Positions 22,881-35,100 of a stretch of DNA of 64,000 nucleotides are shown here, piece by piece. Location of the stretch: positions 27,007,001-27,071,000 of the forward strand of contig CATNEN010000038.1 in NCBI GenBank assembly GCA_950097015.1. The letters are read 5' to 3'. A program made the translations under genes and the position numbers. Each line of letters opens with the position of its first letter. The first letter of the stretch is position 1. The notes beneath the pieces are model-generated. The model saw nothing but the letters and a program-made list of their open reading frames with translations. It was not told where the DNA came from and searched no databases. The stretch is from Macrostomum hystrix. Its lineage: Eukaryota > Platyhelminthes > Macrostomidae.

Positions 22881-25800
22881 ATTTTGACACATGTTTAACA
22901 TTCAGTCAAATTATCTATGACAATGTCACATTAGTGTTATGCATTTTTTAAATCATGTGTTACATTGAATTCAATTTTTTTAATTTGTAAGCTTTAGAAT
23001 TTATCTGCATTATCTGTTACTTTCATTATTATGTAACTTTAGTGTAAATTTGCCAATGAATTTAAATATTCAACTTTGACTTCTTTTTTTAATCTCTGAC
23101 CAAGTGGGAGTGGCCTCTTTTGCATTTTATTGTTGTATTTTTTACTGTCTGCCTATGTGTCCTCAACTTAGAGGAACAAAAAATTGAGGTTTTAATAGAG
23201 ACAAGACAATAATCTAACTGAGTAAATTTCAGAATAAGAAAAAATATATAAAAAAGTATTTTTTATCTCTTGAAAAAAATACATTTTTTATTCTTTGCTT
23301 CTTGGTATGGCAAAGGCATAATGGTACCTTCATTTTTCATATATTCTTGTCTCATTTCAACATTTTTTATTTGAGACTTCTTAAAAGCTGAAAAAGGAAT
23401 AGATCAAATCTCAAATATTCTCTTAATAAGATCGTATTATACCTCTAGCTACTTCAAATTGTAGTAATTATCCTAAAAAACTAAATTTAAAATATTTTAA
23501 CTCATTGTATGATAATGTGCTACAATATATCATCCATGAGATTTGTCCCATCTTAATATCTTGTTTTATCTGCATTATTACATTTATATTGTTCCTTACT
23601 TCTTAATTTATTTATTTTTAAGCCTCATTGTCCATACACCAGATGATCAATAAATGTGATAAAAATGTCTACAGTGATAAAATGAATATAACAGTTTGTA
23701 TCATATAAATATTTTTTATATTTAAAACAAATGAGCATCATAAGCAGACAAACAAAACACTTATAGTGGGTATTCTAGGCAGTTATTGCCTTAGTTACAT
23801 CACTAAACACATTCATAATTGATAAAAAAAGTTCTCCTATATAGAATTGCACTGAACACATTGCTAATCTATAGCTGTTACCATAGGAACTCATCTAGGT
23901 GACTCTGAAAGAGAGCATTGTATGTCATACATGCTATAGAATTTATACTTTGCATTGGCCCATGTGCCTTCAATCATGCTAATGGCATCACATTTAACAC
24001 TTTCCCTTGGTTTTGGCCATAGAAAAAATTATGTTGCATAACTAGTTGGCTCAAAGTTAAACTAGCTATATAATGTGAAATAACAAATTCAAAATAAAAA
24101 ATTCACAAAACAAACTGCAACATTACCGCAACATGTATAGTATTCTGCCACCATCATTGCAAAGACTATAATGGTTAACTGTAATAAATACTTTAGCCAC
24201 CCAATTGTAGCCATATTGCCCAGTGTCTTAAAAAAGTAATGAGTATATATTATAGATACAAAAGCATATAGGCTATACCATAGTTAGAAGGTAGCCAATA
24301 GACCAAACAAGTTTGGCATATATATTTCGGTCTTCAATGGCTATTGGCACTCATTCATTCTTACAATTAAATCAAGTTGGGTATACAAACTATTTTCAAC
24401 CTGACACATAGTATTGCTATATACTTGGAATACACAAGTGTTAAGTTGCAAGTAAATTTATATACATTACTTACATTACATTTCTATTCAATGAAATATA
24501 TAAATCTTGCTTCTAAAGAAAAGTATACCAGTATTCTTTAATATTGTAATAGTTTGGTAAAACAATATATATACAACATTTTTAATCAAAACAAAACAAT
24601 ATATTTATAATATGCCAAAACGGCACTTAAAAAGTTATTAGCTTTTGTTTATATCATTATTTATTTATTTTTTACGCTTTGAATTGAATTGAACACTTTA
24701 ATGACAGCTTTGGGAGTTTACATACAAGTAGTAGTTCTTAATGTACACAAACAGGTAATTTTTGTTTGGCAAAGACCATGCCATGATCCAGTTTATGCCT
24801 TATAGTAGGCCTGTAGCGTCTCATCATGACCTTCCATCGTACCATACTTGCCATTCCAGAAAATTCGCCGTAAAACTACAAATTGACTTTTCAATATTTT
24901 TCTAGAAACTTCCACTCTAAGAACAAATGATCTGTAAAGCACATAATAACTATAATCAAATATCATCCATGTAAATAACATCATCACGCGCTACAATATT
25001 TAAGTTACTTAAACTGTATTGCACTAGCTTTATTATAACTCTAGCAACTTTCTAGAATTTTCCGGAAATGCATGTTTTCTTCTATAAATATAGAGCCACC
25101 ATCGACGTCATTTTCTTCAACCCTGCAAGCTCACGCTCTCATTGATAATCAACAAAAGAGAAAACCACCGCCTTGCTCTTACCCTTTTTTGGGAACCAAT
25201 CCCCTACAGGCCTATATTTCATAATGGGTAAACAGATGAAGCAGTTTTCACCTACCCCCCCCCAAATTTGTTTCAGCGCACAGTGCCACAACTTTAGGGT
25301 CCATGATGTATTAGAAGAGTGTCTTAAAGAAATTTTGGAAGTGGGTTCAAAGATGTCACATACTCATGCAAAATAATATATATATCACATGACATTTATA
25401 TAAATAATCTAAAAAAACATCTAAAATGGGTTTCTGTTACCTCCATTTGGCTATAGATTTGATTTCAGAGTAAAAAAACTCTACGCGCTCTACTTTATAA
25501 AGAAGCACTATTTTAATACATTTTACTAATATTTTTATATGAATTGGCAAAAAATTATAATAGCTAGCAATTCATCAGAGTCAATTGTCAGATAATGTCT
25601 TAAAAAACTTACTGGCTGATTTCCATCCTCAGCCTGTCCTTTCTCCTCTGTTAAAGTCATCGGCTAGTACCAGAAAGGTTAAATTGAAATAGCTTATGTG
25701 AGCGGGTGAACGTCTTTAGTGTGAATGCTCGTGTCAGATTGCGGAATTCGGAAGTCTTAGAAATGTTGTGCATGCATTTGAACTATTCGTTGAGCTGTTT

Positions 25801-26180
25801 TTATGTTATAACAAAAGTTTTAAAACTCTATGTCGTTTCACATAATAAATGTTGATTGCACAGTAATCTTTGCTTCATTTTATAAATCAAACTTACTTTT
25901 TAATTGCTTAAAACTAGCTTCAAGAGATAAAACTTCGTTTGTTTTTCATCTCTTTTTGCGCGTAAGTCTATAGTTAACGCGTTGCACAACAACAGTCACG
26001 GAAGAACTTATTCTATCTTTACGCTCGCTCCGCATTTTTACACTTCACGGTGCTCCAGGTCCATGTGTTTTAGTTTCAATTGTCATAAACTTTCCAGAAG
26101 TTTGCAAATCGTCAATTATAAAACTTTTCCCAATTTACGATGGGGTTGGATCGTAATAATGTTCTTTTAAAAAAAACTTT
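22880..26180. other. AT-rich intergenic interval
   Basis: Over 3 kb of AT-rich DNA without a supported gene. A 60-codon minus-strand frame at 24793-24987 ends LQAYYKA, but no family, start context or exon borders support it. Confidence 0.45.
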
Positions 26181-26199
26181 TATCTGTTTTTTAAGAACC

Positions 26200-27310
26200 G
26201 CATGATGACTTTATTTAAATATTGTCTAAGGACAGACTTCAGCGTCCTGGTAAGTAACGTCTTCGGCGCCCTCATCATCCACACGAATTTATTAAGCGCA
26301 TCAAGGACCTGTTGTAATTCCTCGGTATGGTCGGCAGTTCGCCAACGCGGTAGTAGGGGTTCGGGTACGGACCGCCCAAAGCTTGCCGGGGGTGGAGGGA
26401 GGGGAAGCAGCGACCCTCGAGGCGTCCAGACACTCCGAGGAGAGACGGGGTGGACTTGGAGCGTACCGACACTCGCTAAGCCCGGACTGAAGTCTTTGAC
26501 TGCGAGCGGGTAGCCACTCGACAGCCCCAGAGAGAGGTGGATGATGGTCTGGAGGCGTACCGACACTTCGCAGACTCGAGGGAAGACTCTGGAGGAGAAG
26601 GATGATGATGAGCTTCTGACACTAGCAGAGGTCGGGCAGAGGAACAAGGTTTGAGCACGGACAAATAAATAACTCGTGAAAGCTTTTCTTTCCGGGAGGG
26701 ATTGAACGTGGCACTCATGACAAGTATTGTAGTTCAGGCTGCGTAGTTTATTATTGATCGTTTACTCTTAAGTTCGCTCTAACTGAGGGCAACGTTCTCG
26801 CAATAGTACTCGGGAGGCGCGGGGCTGGCCACGGGCAGCGCGCGCTAATAAATAACAGCGTGGGGTGGGGGCGAGGGCACATGGCTGGACGGGGTAGGGC
26901 TAAGCCACGCAGGGCTGGGGGGGCAAACACACAAGGCTGAGAGCAGAGAGAGAGAGAGAAGGAGACCGGCTAGCCAATCAGAAGTCTCCTTGGCGAGAGG
27001 CCTGATTGGACTAGCGAGGACGGCGCATGGCAGCCAATGGGCGAACGACAACCAACGAAAAAGGAGGGTGGCCTAAGCCGGGGCCGGCCAGAACTGGTTT
27101 GAGCAGGTGGCCGGGGTGGAAGGGTTAGAGACGCAGGGGCAAGGTCATTGTGAGACGCAGCTCACAACACCTGCACTGGTTAGCTTTCATCCGCGGCACG
27201 ACTCTCGCCCAGAGTCGCGTCGCCGCTCAGCCAGACAGGCCTGAAGCTAGTGCTTCGTCGCCGGATCGGTGAGTCCCAGTCACGTAGTCACACTGCCTGT
27301 CAGAGAGTAT
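26200..27310. promoter_or_regulatory. GC- and CpG-rich block: candidate promoter or LTR remnant
   Basis: A sharp switch to GC-rich, CpG-dense sequence with CCAAT motifs (agccaatcag at about 26972, agccaatggg at about 27031), a TATA-like gtataaaatg at about 27308, and a good plus-strand donor (CGGATCG|gtgagt, exon end 27268). The donor could splice a 5' non-coding exon to the RIM-BP acceptor at 30876. Against this, the minus strand reads like an LTR from TGTAAGGG (about 27677), through AATAAA near 26750, to CTTGTCA near 26712, followed by a frame with ELQQVLDALNKF resembling a retroelement fragment. Both readings are tentative. Confidence 0.35.
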
Positions 27311-28166
27311 AAAATGTGAATGCCTTTACTCTCTCTCTCTCTTCGATCGGATCAGATTTTCATGGATATGATTTTGCACCTCAGAATTGAAGTCTATCGA
27401 CTGTAGAAAAACGAATGCGCTTGTTAAACCTCAGCTGCAATGCGCGATATCTTAATACTGTATGTTTTATATGTAACATGCTAATGTAATACTTATGTAA
27501 TTCTATTGTACTCTCGTACTCGAACCTATAATTACTTTGTTAAAGCCTGGTGACAACGAGAAAATACTATTCTTATAGAGGAGTAGGTAGGCTGTCTCTA
27601 TCTGGACCTCTAATTGGGTTGGGCCCTATATATCCTTGTTGCATCCTCTCTCACGCTGAACCGTCTAATCCCTTACAATGCCTCTTCCCTAATTCGTAAG
27701 GGTAGCGCATGGGAGTTTCAAATAAAAATAAGACTAAAAAACGCGAAGGACAAAAAGGCTGATCAAATATAATAATTATGATAATTATTAAATGTTTGTT
27801 GCTTCAGGGCAGCTGTTCTCTTATTTTAGATATTTCTAGGATGTACTTTGCTGGCGCCTCATTGTTTTCCCTGTCATCTTGTGCCATTGCAGTGTAGTTT
27901 TTTTCTTGAATTTTTCTTGAATTTGAATTGCCGTGCATGAAATGATTAGTTAAAACGATTTTATCTACTAGTATTTAACTTAGCAATGCGCTATAGTTAA
28001 TTGCCATGTGGGTCTATACTATAGGCGCGCGCTTTCGGACTTTTCAAAGTCTGGAGAAGTACGATGTGACAGCTTCATCAATAACGCAGTGACAATGGCA
28101 GTGGCAAAGCAAGGGCTGTCGATAAACATGTAATAATTGACTATAAAAACTGCACACCTATATCCC

Positions 28167-28167
<1 letters not shown>

Positions 28168-28243
<76 letters not shown>

Positions 28244-28244
28244 T
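28168..28244. repeat. (AAT)n microsatellite, SINE tail
   Basis: About 25 uninterrupted AAT triplets forming the 3' tail of the adjacent SINE. Confidence 0.97.
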
Positions 28245-28583
28245 GCAGGAGGGCTGCGGGCAATGGCACATCATTTGGTGACACTAGACCCGCAGCCAGC
28301 GAGGAGGCAATTCTGCCCATTTCGCTGACTCCTGAGCACACACGCACACAGATATACTCACAAAGGTGTGTACATCTGCCCTGCCTTTCTCATTGTCAGG
28401 CAGTGTACATTTCACTGTGCCTTGAAGGTTGGCCCGCAAGGGCGTAAATTGCACGACAAGCCCCCAAGCCTTCTCTCCGCGGCTGCGCCCCAAATAAATG
28501 TGGCCTCGCCGTGGAATCGAACTTAGGGACCTTGGTGCGAGAGGCAAACGCGATAACCGCTCTGCCACCGTCCCCCCTTACCA
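28168..28583 (-). mobile_element. SINE family A, full copy with perfect 8-bp target-site duplication
   Basis: The minus strand starts at the tRNA-like head (GGCAGAGCGGTTATCGCG; box B GTTCGATTCC) and runs through the family body into a long (ATT)n tail (28168-28244 on the plus strand, AAT repeats). ATATCCCA occurs on both sides, at 28160-28167 and 28584-28591. The long pure tail and exact duplication suggest a recent insertion. Confidence 0.93.
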
Positions 28584-28934
28584 ATATCCCACACTGTTCT
28601 TAAAAAGCTTATGAATTTCGCGCGGCATTAAATCATGTACTTTATCTATTCTATAATTGCTAGGCCTACACATGTAGTTTAATTTTGTAGTACCAAACAT
28701 AATCTTGCATGGTTCATTCGAGGAATCAAACTTTACATGTGAATCTGTTTCAATAATTGAAGAATCACAGTTTTGTGTATTGCAGACAAAACAGCGGTAA
28801 GAAGGGCGATTCAGTCCATGCCAATAGATTTTCAAAGTAGCTGTACAGTATATTTCAAGTTTCTAATTTAGAAAAAATCGGCCATTTTTCAAGGTCTCAT
28901 AAAGTTACTAGCGAACAAGAGATGCAAAAGAGTT

Positions 28935-29171
28935 TTACAGTCCAGCAAGCAGGCTAATTCTTGACACGCAGGTGTTCTGTCTCTCACTACAGGTGGTGCA
29001 GCATAGAGTTTTTTCCCTAGGGCAGCAAGGCGAATATAGGGAGCAGGACTCGCCAGTTTTTGCGCATTTGATGATGTGGCGTCTATTCATTCTGTACATG
29101 ACTTCGCTCACGCACGATGCAGTCGGCTCAGTTACTAGCAGAAGTAGAAGTAGACCGATGATGTTGAGCAT
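28935..29171 (-). CDS. Secreted cysteine-rich peptide precursor, knottin-like (78 residues)
   Basis: A single-exon frame with a true ATG at 29171. Residues 1-19 (MLNIIGLLLLLLVTEPTAS) form a clear signal peptide. A short pro-region follows, ending in a dibasic RR at 30-31. The predicted mature part has eight cysteines spaced C-x6-C-x5-CC-x6-CC-x2-C-x6-C (residues 36, 43, 49-50, 57-58, 61, 68); C20 lies in the pro-region. The spacing suggests a disulfide-knot peptide such as a defence, venom-like or signalling peptide. The function is unknown and no family was recognised. A TATA box (minus-strand TATAAA, 29278-29273) lies about 100 bp upstream. No canonical AATAAA was seen close downstream; an ATTAAA lies near 28680. 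Confidence 0.7.
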   Translation of the reverse strand: MLNIIGLLLLLLVTEPTASCVSEVMYRMNRRHIIKCAKTGESCSLYSPCCPREKTLCCTTCSERQNTCVSRISLLAGL

Positions 29172-29272
29172 TTTGCTTTGTGATTATTTTGCCTTAGTCT
29201 ATTTCTTCAATAGGTTCTTTCGGCGTATGCATGGCTACTATATACTCAGTTAGATAGCTTCTTATCAAAAAA

Positions 29273-29278
29273 TTTATA
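29273..29278 (-). promoter_or_regulatory. TATA box for the cysteine-rich peptide gene
   Basis: Minus-strand TATAAA in the context ctataaatttt, about 100 bp upstream of the ATG at 29171. This leaves room for a 5' UTR of about 70 bp. Confidence 0.45.
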
Positions 29279-29279
29279 G

Positions 29280-30875
29280 ATGCTCTGTCTATGGTAACTA
29301 CGGACTGTAATTAAATATATTTTTAATCTAAAATATCGAAACACTTCTCTGAATCTAAGAATAGTTATTTGCAGCTAGACACCACAACCCAGTTCGGATA
29401 AATAGCGGCACAGAACAGCCGAATCAGTCCAAGGACAGAGTAAGCCCGCACACACCCACCTGAAATTCTATCCCAGCTGATTGATAATCTTCGTATCGCA
29501 TACTGCTGGATAAACAGAAGCACAATGAACTCAAGTGTTGTACTGAAGTACTCAAGCCAATTTGCCACTAGCATAATATGTATTCCTTTTTTGAAACGCA
29601 AGCAGGTAACCCCTGACTATTTTTAGATAACTTAGGGTCTTTAGAAGCAATTCAGAAGTACGAGTACATTTTAATTCAGTATCTAGTCAGTAGAGTGAAT
29701 TACAAGATGTGGTCCTAGTTTTTCATTTTTTTTCCTTAACAGTCCAAGGAAGTAAATTTTGGAACCGTGAGGATGATGATCTGCAATATTATAAAGGTAT
29801 TCTTTAAAAGATAAGATTCTTTTTAAAGGTTGTGAAGTTGGACAATAGAAATTCTATTCAGCCAAGTGAATAGAAAGCGATTTTTAGCTCTGCAGTTTTT
29901 TTTAATTCAACACAAAGTAGTATCCCACGAATGAAATTTGATAGTGTTGGCGTATTTTTTACTGTACATTCATTGCTTGGTTCTTATTTTAACATTTTAC
30001 AATCCCGGGCATTTTAGTTATCGCGCTGAGTAAAACAAAAATATATTTAATACAGACGCATTTATGATTACATAAACACTATCTATATATAATTTACTCA
30101 GATTTATACAATTAATATTGTATTGTTTCTTTTAAAATAGAGAAAAGCTATAATTACAATAGAAACGTGTTTAAAATAACCCTAACTGTGCTATTAAATT
30201 ACCTTGTTCACAATTAAAACTTCTGTTTTACGGTATGCAGCTGGATACTTAAACTCAAGCCAAGAGGACTGAAAAAATCTTCATAAACAAATAAAATTGC
30301 TCAATTTCTCAAGTCGGTTCACAGCAACTCCGAGCGATTTATTATTATTGACTTTTGTATCATTTTTATATGCTGTCAATTTATACTGCACCAATTTTAA
30401 GTATTGGGTAAAGTGTTTACTATAAAATATTTTCCTTCTGAATGGGCTGCTGTTCCTTAATTTCTTTGTGCGTATTTGAATCCAATGGACAATCTGTATT
30501 ATACAGTTCGTTGACTTATCAAAATGTCAAAGTTACGCCTTTGGCTTCGTGGGTGGGAATTTTCTACGTTTTTAGCAAAAAAACTAATTATGCACATAAA
30601 AATTATGTATCTACTTCAATATCTCATATCAATTAGCTTATATTAGCCAGATAAATGTAACTACGATTTAGCTATAAAAATGAATACTTTTTTAGTTTTC
30701 TTTTTTTCTATTTAAAAACAAATGTTCCTAGATGTATCATAATGTTGTTGCTATTGTTATAAAAATATTGGTCTTTGTTCGTTTTATTAATAAATTGTGT
30801 TTTTGACTTCATAACTGAACAAAAAACATTCAGTTATTTGATTGATTTGATTCGCTTTTCCTAAATCTGTTTCAG
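29280..30875. other. AT-rich interval upstream of RIM-BP exon 1
   Basis: No supported gene. A minus-strand frame at 29365-29601 lacks a proper start at its 5' end and matches nothing recognised. Confidence 0.45.
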
Positions 30876-31407
30876 ATAAGAGCACATGGAAATATTCTAA
30901 GTTGACATTAAATTAAAACGTAAAATGTCTGCTATTGTTGCTCGAAGCGTAACCAAGGACGCCATTGTTGACGACGCGGAGGAAGAAAATGTCGACGTTG
31001 CCGATGACAGCTCCGCTAGTTATCAGCGCAGGCGTCGATCACCATCGGAGAGAAGTCATCGATCGGCGCGTTCGAGTCTGTCGGTTGCCACCACGGCTAC
31101 AGCCACCACGGCGAGGACATCTGCGAGTTCGCGTCTGGATCCCGGCCAGGTGCGTCGAGTGCTTGATCGTTTGAAGGCCGAGTTGGACAATCAGAGACAA
31201 CGAGCCGACCGCGCCGAGAGAGCTCTGTCATTGGCCCGATCTGAAGCTGATCGACGCGCTCGTTCGATGGAATTTGGCTACGGCAACGAGATCAGTCTCG
31301 AGGCTGCGTCAATGGCTCTGACCAGGCAGCTAACATCGCTGCGTCGACGCATCGGCATCGCGGATGGCGGCGCCGGAGCGGACCTGCGAAGAAGCATCGA
31401 CAGGCTT
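30876..31407 (+). CDS. RIM-BP exon with start codon (CDS from 30925)
   Basis: The acceptor tttcag precedes 30876, so an upstream 5' non-coding exon or a trans-spliced leader is implied. The ATG at 30925 (aaaATGTCTG) gives 161 codons: an acidic then Ser/Arg-rich start, then a coiled-coil segment (VRRVLDRLKAELDNQ). It ends at donor gtgagt (31408) in phase 0. A short upstream ORF precedes the start. Confidence 0.85.
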
Positions 31408-32141
31408 GTGAGTTGCTTGGATTTTTTATCGGATAGAAATGACGTCTAGCCTAGTTGTGGTCGGGTGTAGAGCCAAAGGCTGACATTGACAAAGACTGAT
31501 ATTGAAAAAGACTGACGGCTAAGGAGGCCGTCAAAGACTCCCTAAGTTTTTATCCCAGCTGTTTCTATAGCCGAAGGATTTACCCTAGGCTGAGATTCGA
31601 ACCCCAGACCTCAATTCTATGTCAGGAACCCGAAGTCCTAACCACTCGGCTACTCCAAATTGAACATCATCAATGTTACTGGCTAACAGGAATTTAAAAA
31701 AAAATTTTTAAAGATCTTTGCTTCTAAAAGAAAAAAAATTCTTTCCAGATTTTACCAGTTTTTTCTTAACAGAAAGTTTTCTTAATCCGCTTTACTGCAG
31801 AAGCTTGGCTCTTAGTCTTTTCTAATCCGTTGTCAAATCTAAGTAGACTTGAACAGTTTGAGTTGAGCATAGATTATAGTCATTAAGCTTCAGTTGCTTA
31901 ACGACCTTTTACAGTCATCAGCAGCAGGATAATGCAGAGATTAACAAATCTTTGAGATTTGTTTTTTTATTGCCGAAAATAAAATCCCCGATACGACAAT
32001 TGTAACGTTAACATTTAATCTCCAGATTATCTAACTTGACATCCAGTTAAGATTTGTTGTTTTTTGCTTTCAAAATCAAAAGCCGGAAAATATTTGTTAT
32101 ACTTAAAGAGTTTTGAGTGTTGAATTTTTTGTCTGCCCGCC

Positions 32142-32193
<52 letters not shown>

Positions 32194-35100
32194 GTAATAA
32201 CGACTTTTTGAAATTGGCCCAATGAACTAAAATCGATCATACAGCTATTTCGATACATATCGTGTTGTCCCTATTAACTTCTCATGCGTCTTGAGGCACA
32301 ATTTCCGCTTATTACCAGAGAGGAGCTGGTCCACTGGAAAATATAAAATCTTCTGATTTCTAAAACACCCAGACCTTGGACACGCCAGCCTACCCCCCTC
32401 CAGCATTGACGTACTGATATTAACCATGTCAGGGATATTGGTAACAGGTCAAGAATGTGCGCGGAAAATTTCTGAAACAAAGTACGCTTCTTGAGGTGGC
32501 TGTCGAAAAAATTTCTTTCCAACTCTCTTTATTTACTGCTTGCTTGGGTAGAGCTGGGTGAAAACCCTAAATGGGATATTGTGCGGTGGTACAGGGAAGA
32601 GTGCTGCTCAGTATTTGTCTGCTTTTATTTTATTTAAGGCGTTGTCCCGTGAGCAGTATATATTAGCAAAACTTTTCTGTGTTGCGGCAAATAATTTATC
32701 ATGACTTAGCGCAATCATGAGCAGATTAGGAAAATATAGAAACTCGGAATTAAATGGGGATATTTTTTATCGACAATCTGTTGACAGCGGCAACTGGAGC
32801 GAGTTCGGCAAGCAGCGGCAGCAGCAGCAGCAGTCATTGATCTATCCGATAAAGTCATTTGGTTTCCAAGAGGTAAAATGTCTTCATAGGTAGTAGTTTT
32901 CATTTATATCTCACTTCCTTTGAAAAAAATTGTATTTGCATGTTTCAATTAAAATAAAATAAAATACTTGCTGTTTGTGGTAATATGTAAGTAGATCTTA
33001 ATTGTTTTCTACAACAAGTAAATAGCGATGAAACTTCTTATTATAGCAGTGCACTTCAACACATTCAGGTGAAAAATCTGCACGTTAAAATACTTCCTTT
33101 AATTTTTTTAGAACTCAAAACAGTTTTAGCACGTGGACTATTACTGAGCACAAAGTAGGATTTTAATGCAATCTTACGTAGAGACAATAACTTAGAAACC
33201 AATATTCAATACCTGACCGAATTGCAGACTGAATCGTTGAATGAGTTCAATCATCACCAACACGACTTTTATAATGGCAAACTAGTCCGATTGGAGAATA
33301 ACTTGCGATACCTGCGGGCTGAGAATGCTCGACTGGTGAGTTCTACCTGTCTGCCCGCCTGTCTGTCTGTCTGTCTGTCTGTCTGCCTCTCTGTCTGACT
33401 GTCTCTCTGTCTGCCTGTCTGCCTGTCTGCCCGCCTGTCTGTCTGTCTGTCTGTCTGCCTGTCTGCCTGTCTGCCTGTCTGCCCGCCTGTCTGCCCGCCT
33501 GTCTGTCTGTCTGCCTGTCTGCCTGTCTGCCCGCCCGCCTGTCTGTCTGTCTGTCTGTCTGTCTGTCTGCCTGTCTGCCTGTCTGTCCGCCCTGTCTGTC
33601 TCTCTGTCTGCCTGTCTGCCTGTCTGCCCGCCTGTCTGTCTGTCTGTCTGCCTCTCTGTCTGTCTGTCTGCCTGTCTGTCTGTCTGTCTGCCTGTCTGTC
33701 TGTCTGTCTGCCTGTCTGTCTGCCTGTCTAATCGTAAATGCCATTCTCCATCAGGCCAGTCGGCAGCACGGCGAGTCACCGGTCCATCAACAGTACCAGC
33801 GGCAGCCGGACTTCAGCATCGAGCAGCTGGAGCGATTGAAGCGACGCAGCGCTGAGTTAGAATCGGCTGCCGAGCGGCTTCAATCGCGCGGCTCAAAGAG
33901 AATCGCAGACGACAAGGTAGACAGGAATTTTTCGTGCAAAATTGAAAAATAAATTCACTCCAAGCCGTCACTACAGGAAATAGCAAAATAACACTCGCAT
34001 GTTAACAAGGAATTCCTTTACCTGTTAGATAGGAAATTCCTTCACCTGTTAGGTAGGGAATTCTTTCACCTGTTAGATAGGGAATTCATTTACCTGTTAG
34101 GTAGGGAATTTATTCACCTGTTAGATAGGAAATTCCTTGACCTGTTTGATAGGAAATTCCTTCACCTGTTAGGTAGAGACTTCCCTCACCTGTTTGGTAG
34201 GGAATTCCTTCACCTGTTAGATAGGGAATTCCTTCACCTGTTAATTAGGGAATTCCTTGACCAGTTAGATAGGGAATTCCTTCAGCTCTTACGACCTGTT
34301 GACACGAATTGCTTCACCCGTTAGACAAGAAAATTCCCACACTTTCATCTTACCTTGTAAACTAAATCAGTCGAATTGCCACTCTCAGCAAACTCTCAGC
34401 GAAATGCGGCGCGACTATGAACGGCGTCGAACTCGCGACCTCGCTGAGAATGGCCGCCAGCTGGAGGAGAAGGAGCTGGAATTGGAGCGCCTTCGCAGGC
34501 ACTACGACGGCTTGCAGTACATGGTGAGTAAAATATGATTTTCGATACATATAGGCAAACATGTTTACAAAAATTATTATTAAACTTGTTAGGAAAATAT
34601 AAGATAGCTTATTAAAACCTTATAACTTTTTTCTCGTGTCTTTAATCTTAAAGCGATGCATTGTACATTACATATTACTTTATTAATTGATTAGTAACAT
34701 AATGAGCGTATAGCGTCTTTTTCGTATTTTTTAGACAAAAAACAGCTCAGCCGAGAAGGAGGCCCTAGAGAGAATGCTGGAGACTGCTCAACGCGAGAGG
34801 CTCACCTTGCAGCATCAGCTCAGTTGGAATCAGGTGGGATAGAAAAAAACGGGATAATTTGAAACGGTCATCTTTTTTTTCATTTTCCTTAATCTAGCAA
34901 GTCTGGGAGGTTAGTCATAGATCTAGCTGGTTAGTCATAGATCTAGCTGGTTAGTCATAGATCTAGCAGGTTAGTCATAGATCTAGCTGGTTAGTCATAG
35001 ATCTAGCTGGTTAGTCATAGATCTAGCTGGTTAGTCATAGATCTAGCTGGTTAGTCATAGATCTAGCTGGTTAGTCATAGATCTAGCTGGTTAGTCATAG

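Noticed and set aside
24793-24987. Minus-strand 60-codon frame ending LQAYYKA
   Set aside because: No family recognised, no clear start or exon borders, in AT-rich intergenic DNA.
29365-29601. Minus-strand hydrophobic 78-codon frame next to the cysteine-rich peptide
   Set aside because: It begins at a TTG codon, has no recognisable domain, and lies upstream of the peptide gene's own TATA box.
33159-33335. A longer version of RIM-BP exon 3 starting at 33159
   Set aside because: It is open in phase 0, but its acceptor lacks a pyrimidine tract. The model with exon 32788-32872 plus acceptor 33184 uses a coding-like exon and fits the phases. Kept only as an alternative.
33282-33779. Minus-strand Asp/Arg/Gln/Thr-repeat frame
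   Set aside because: A CTGT/CTGC microsatellite read in the antisense direction, between two RIM-BP exons.
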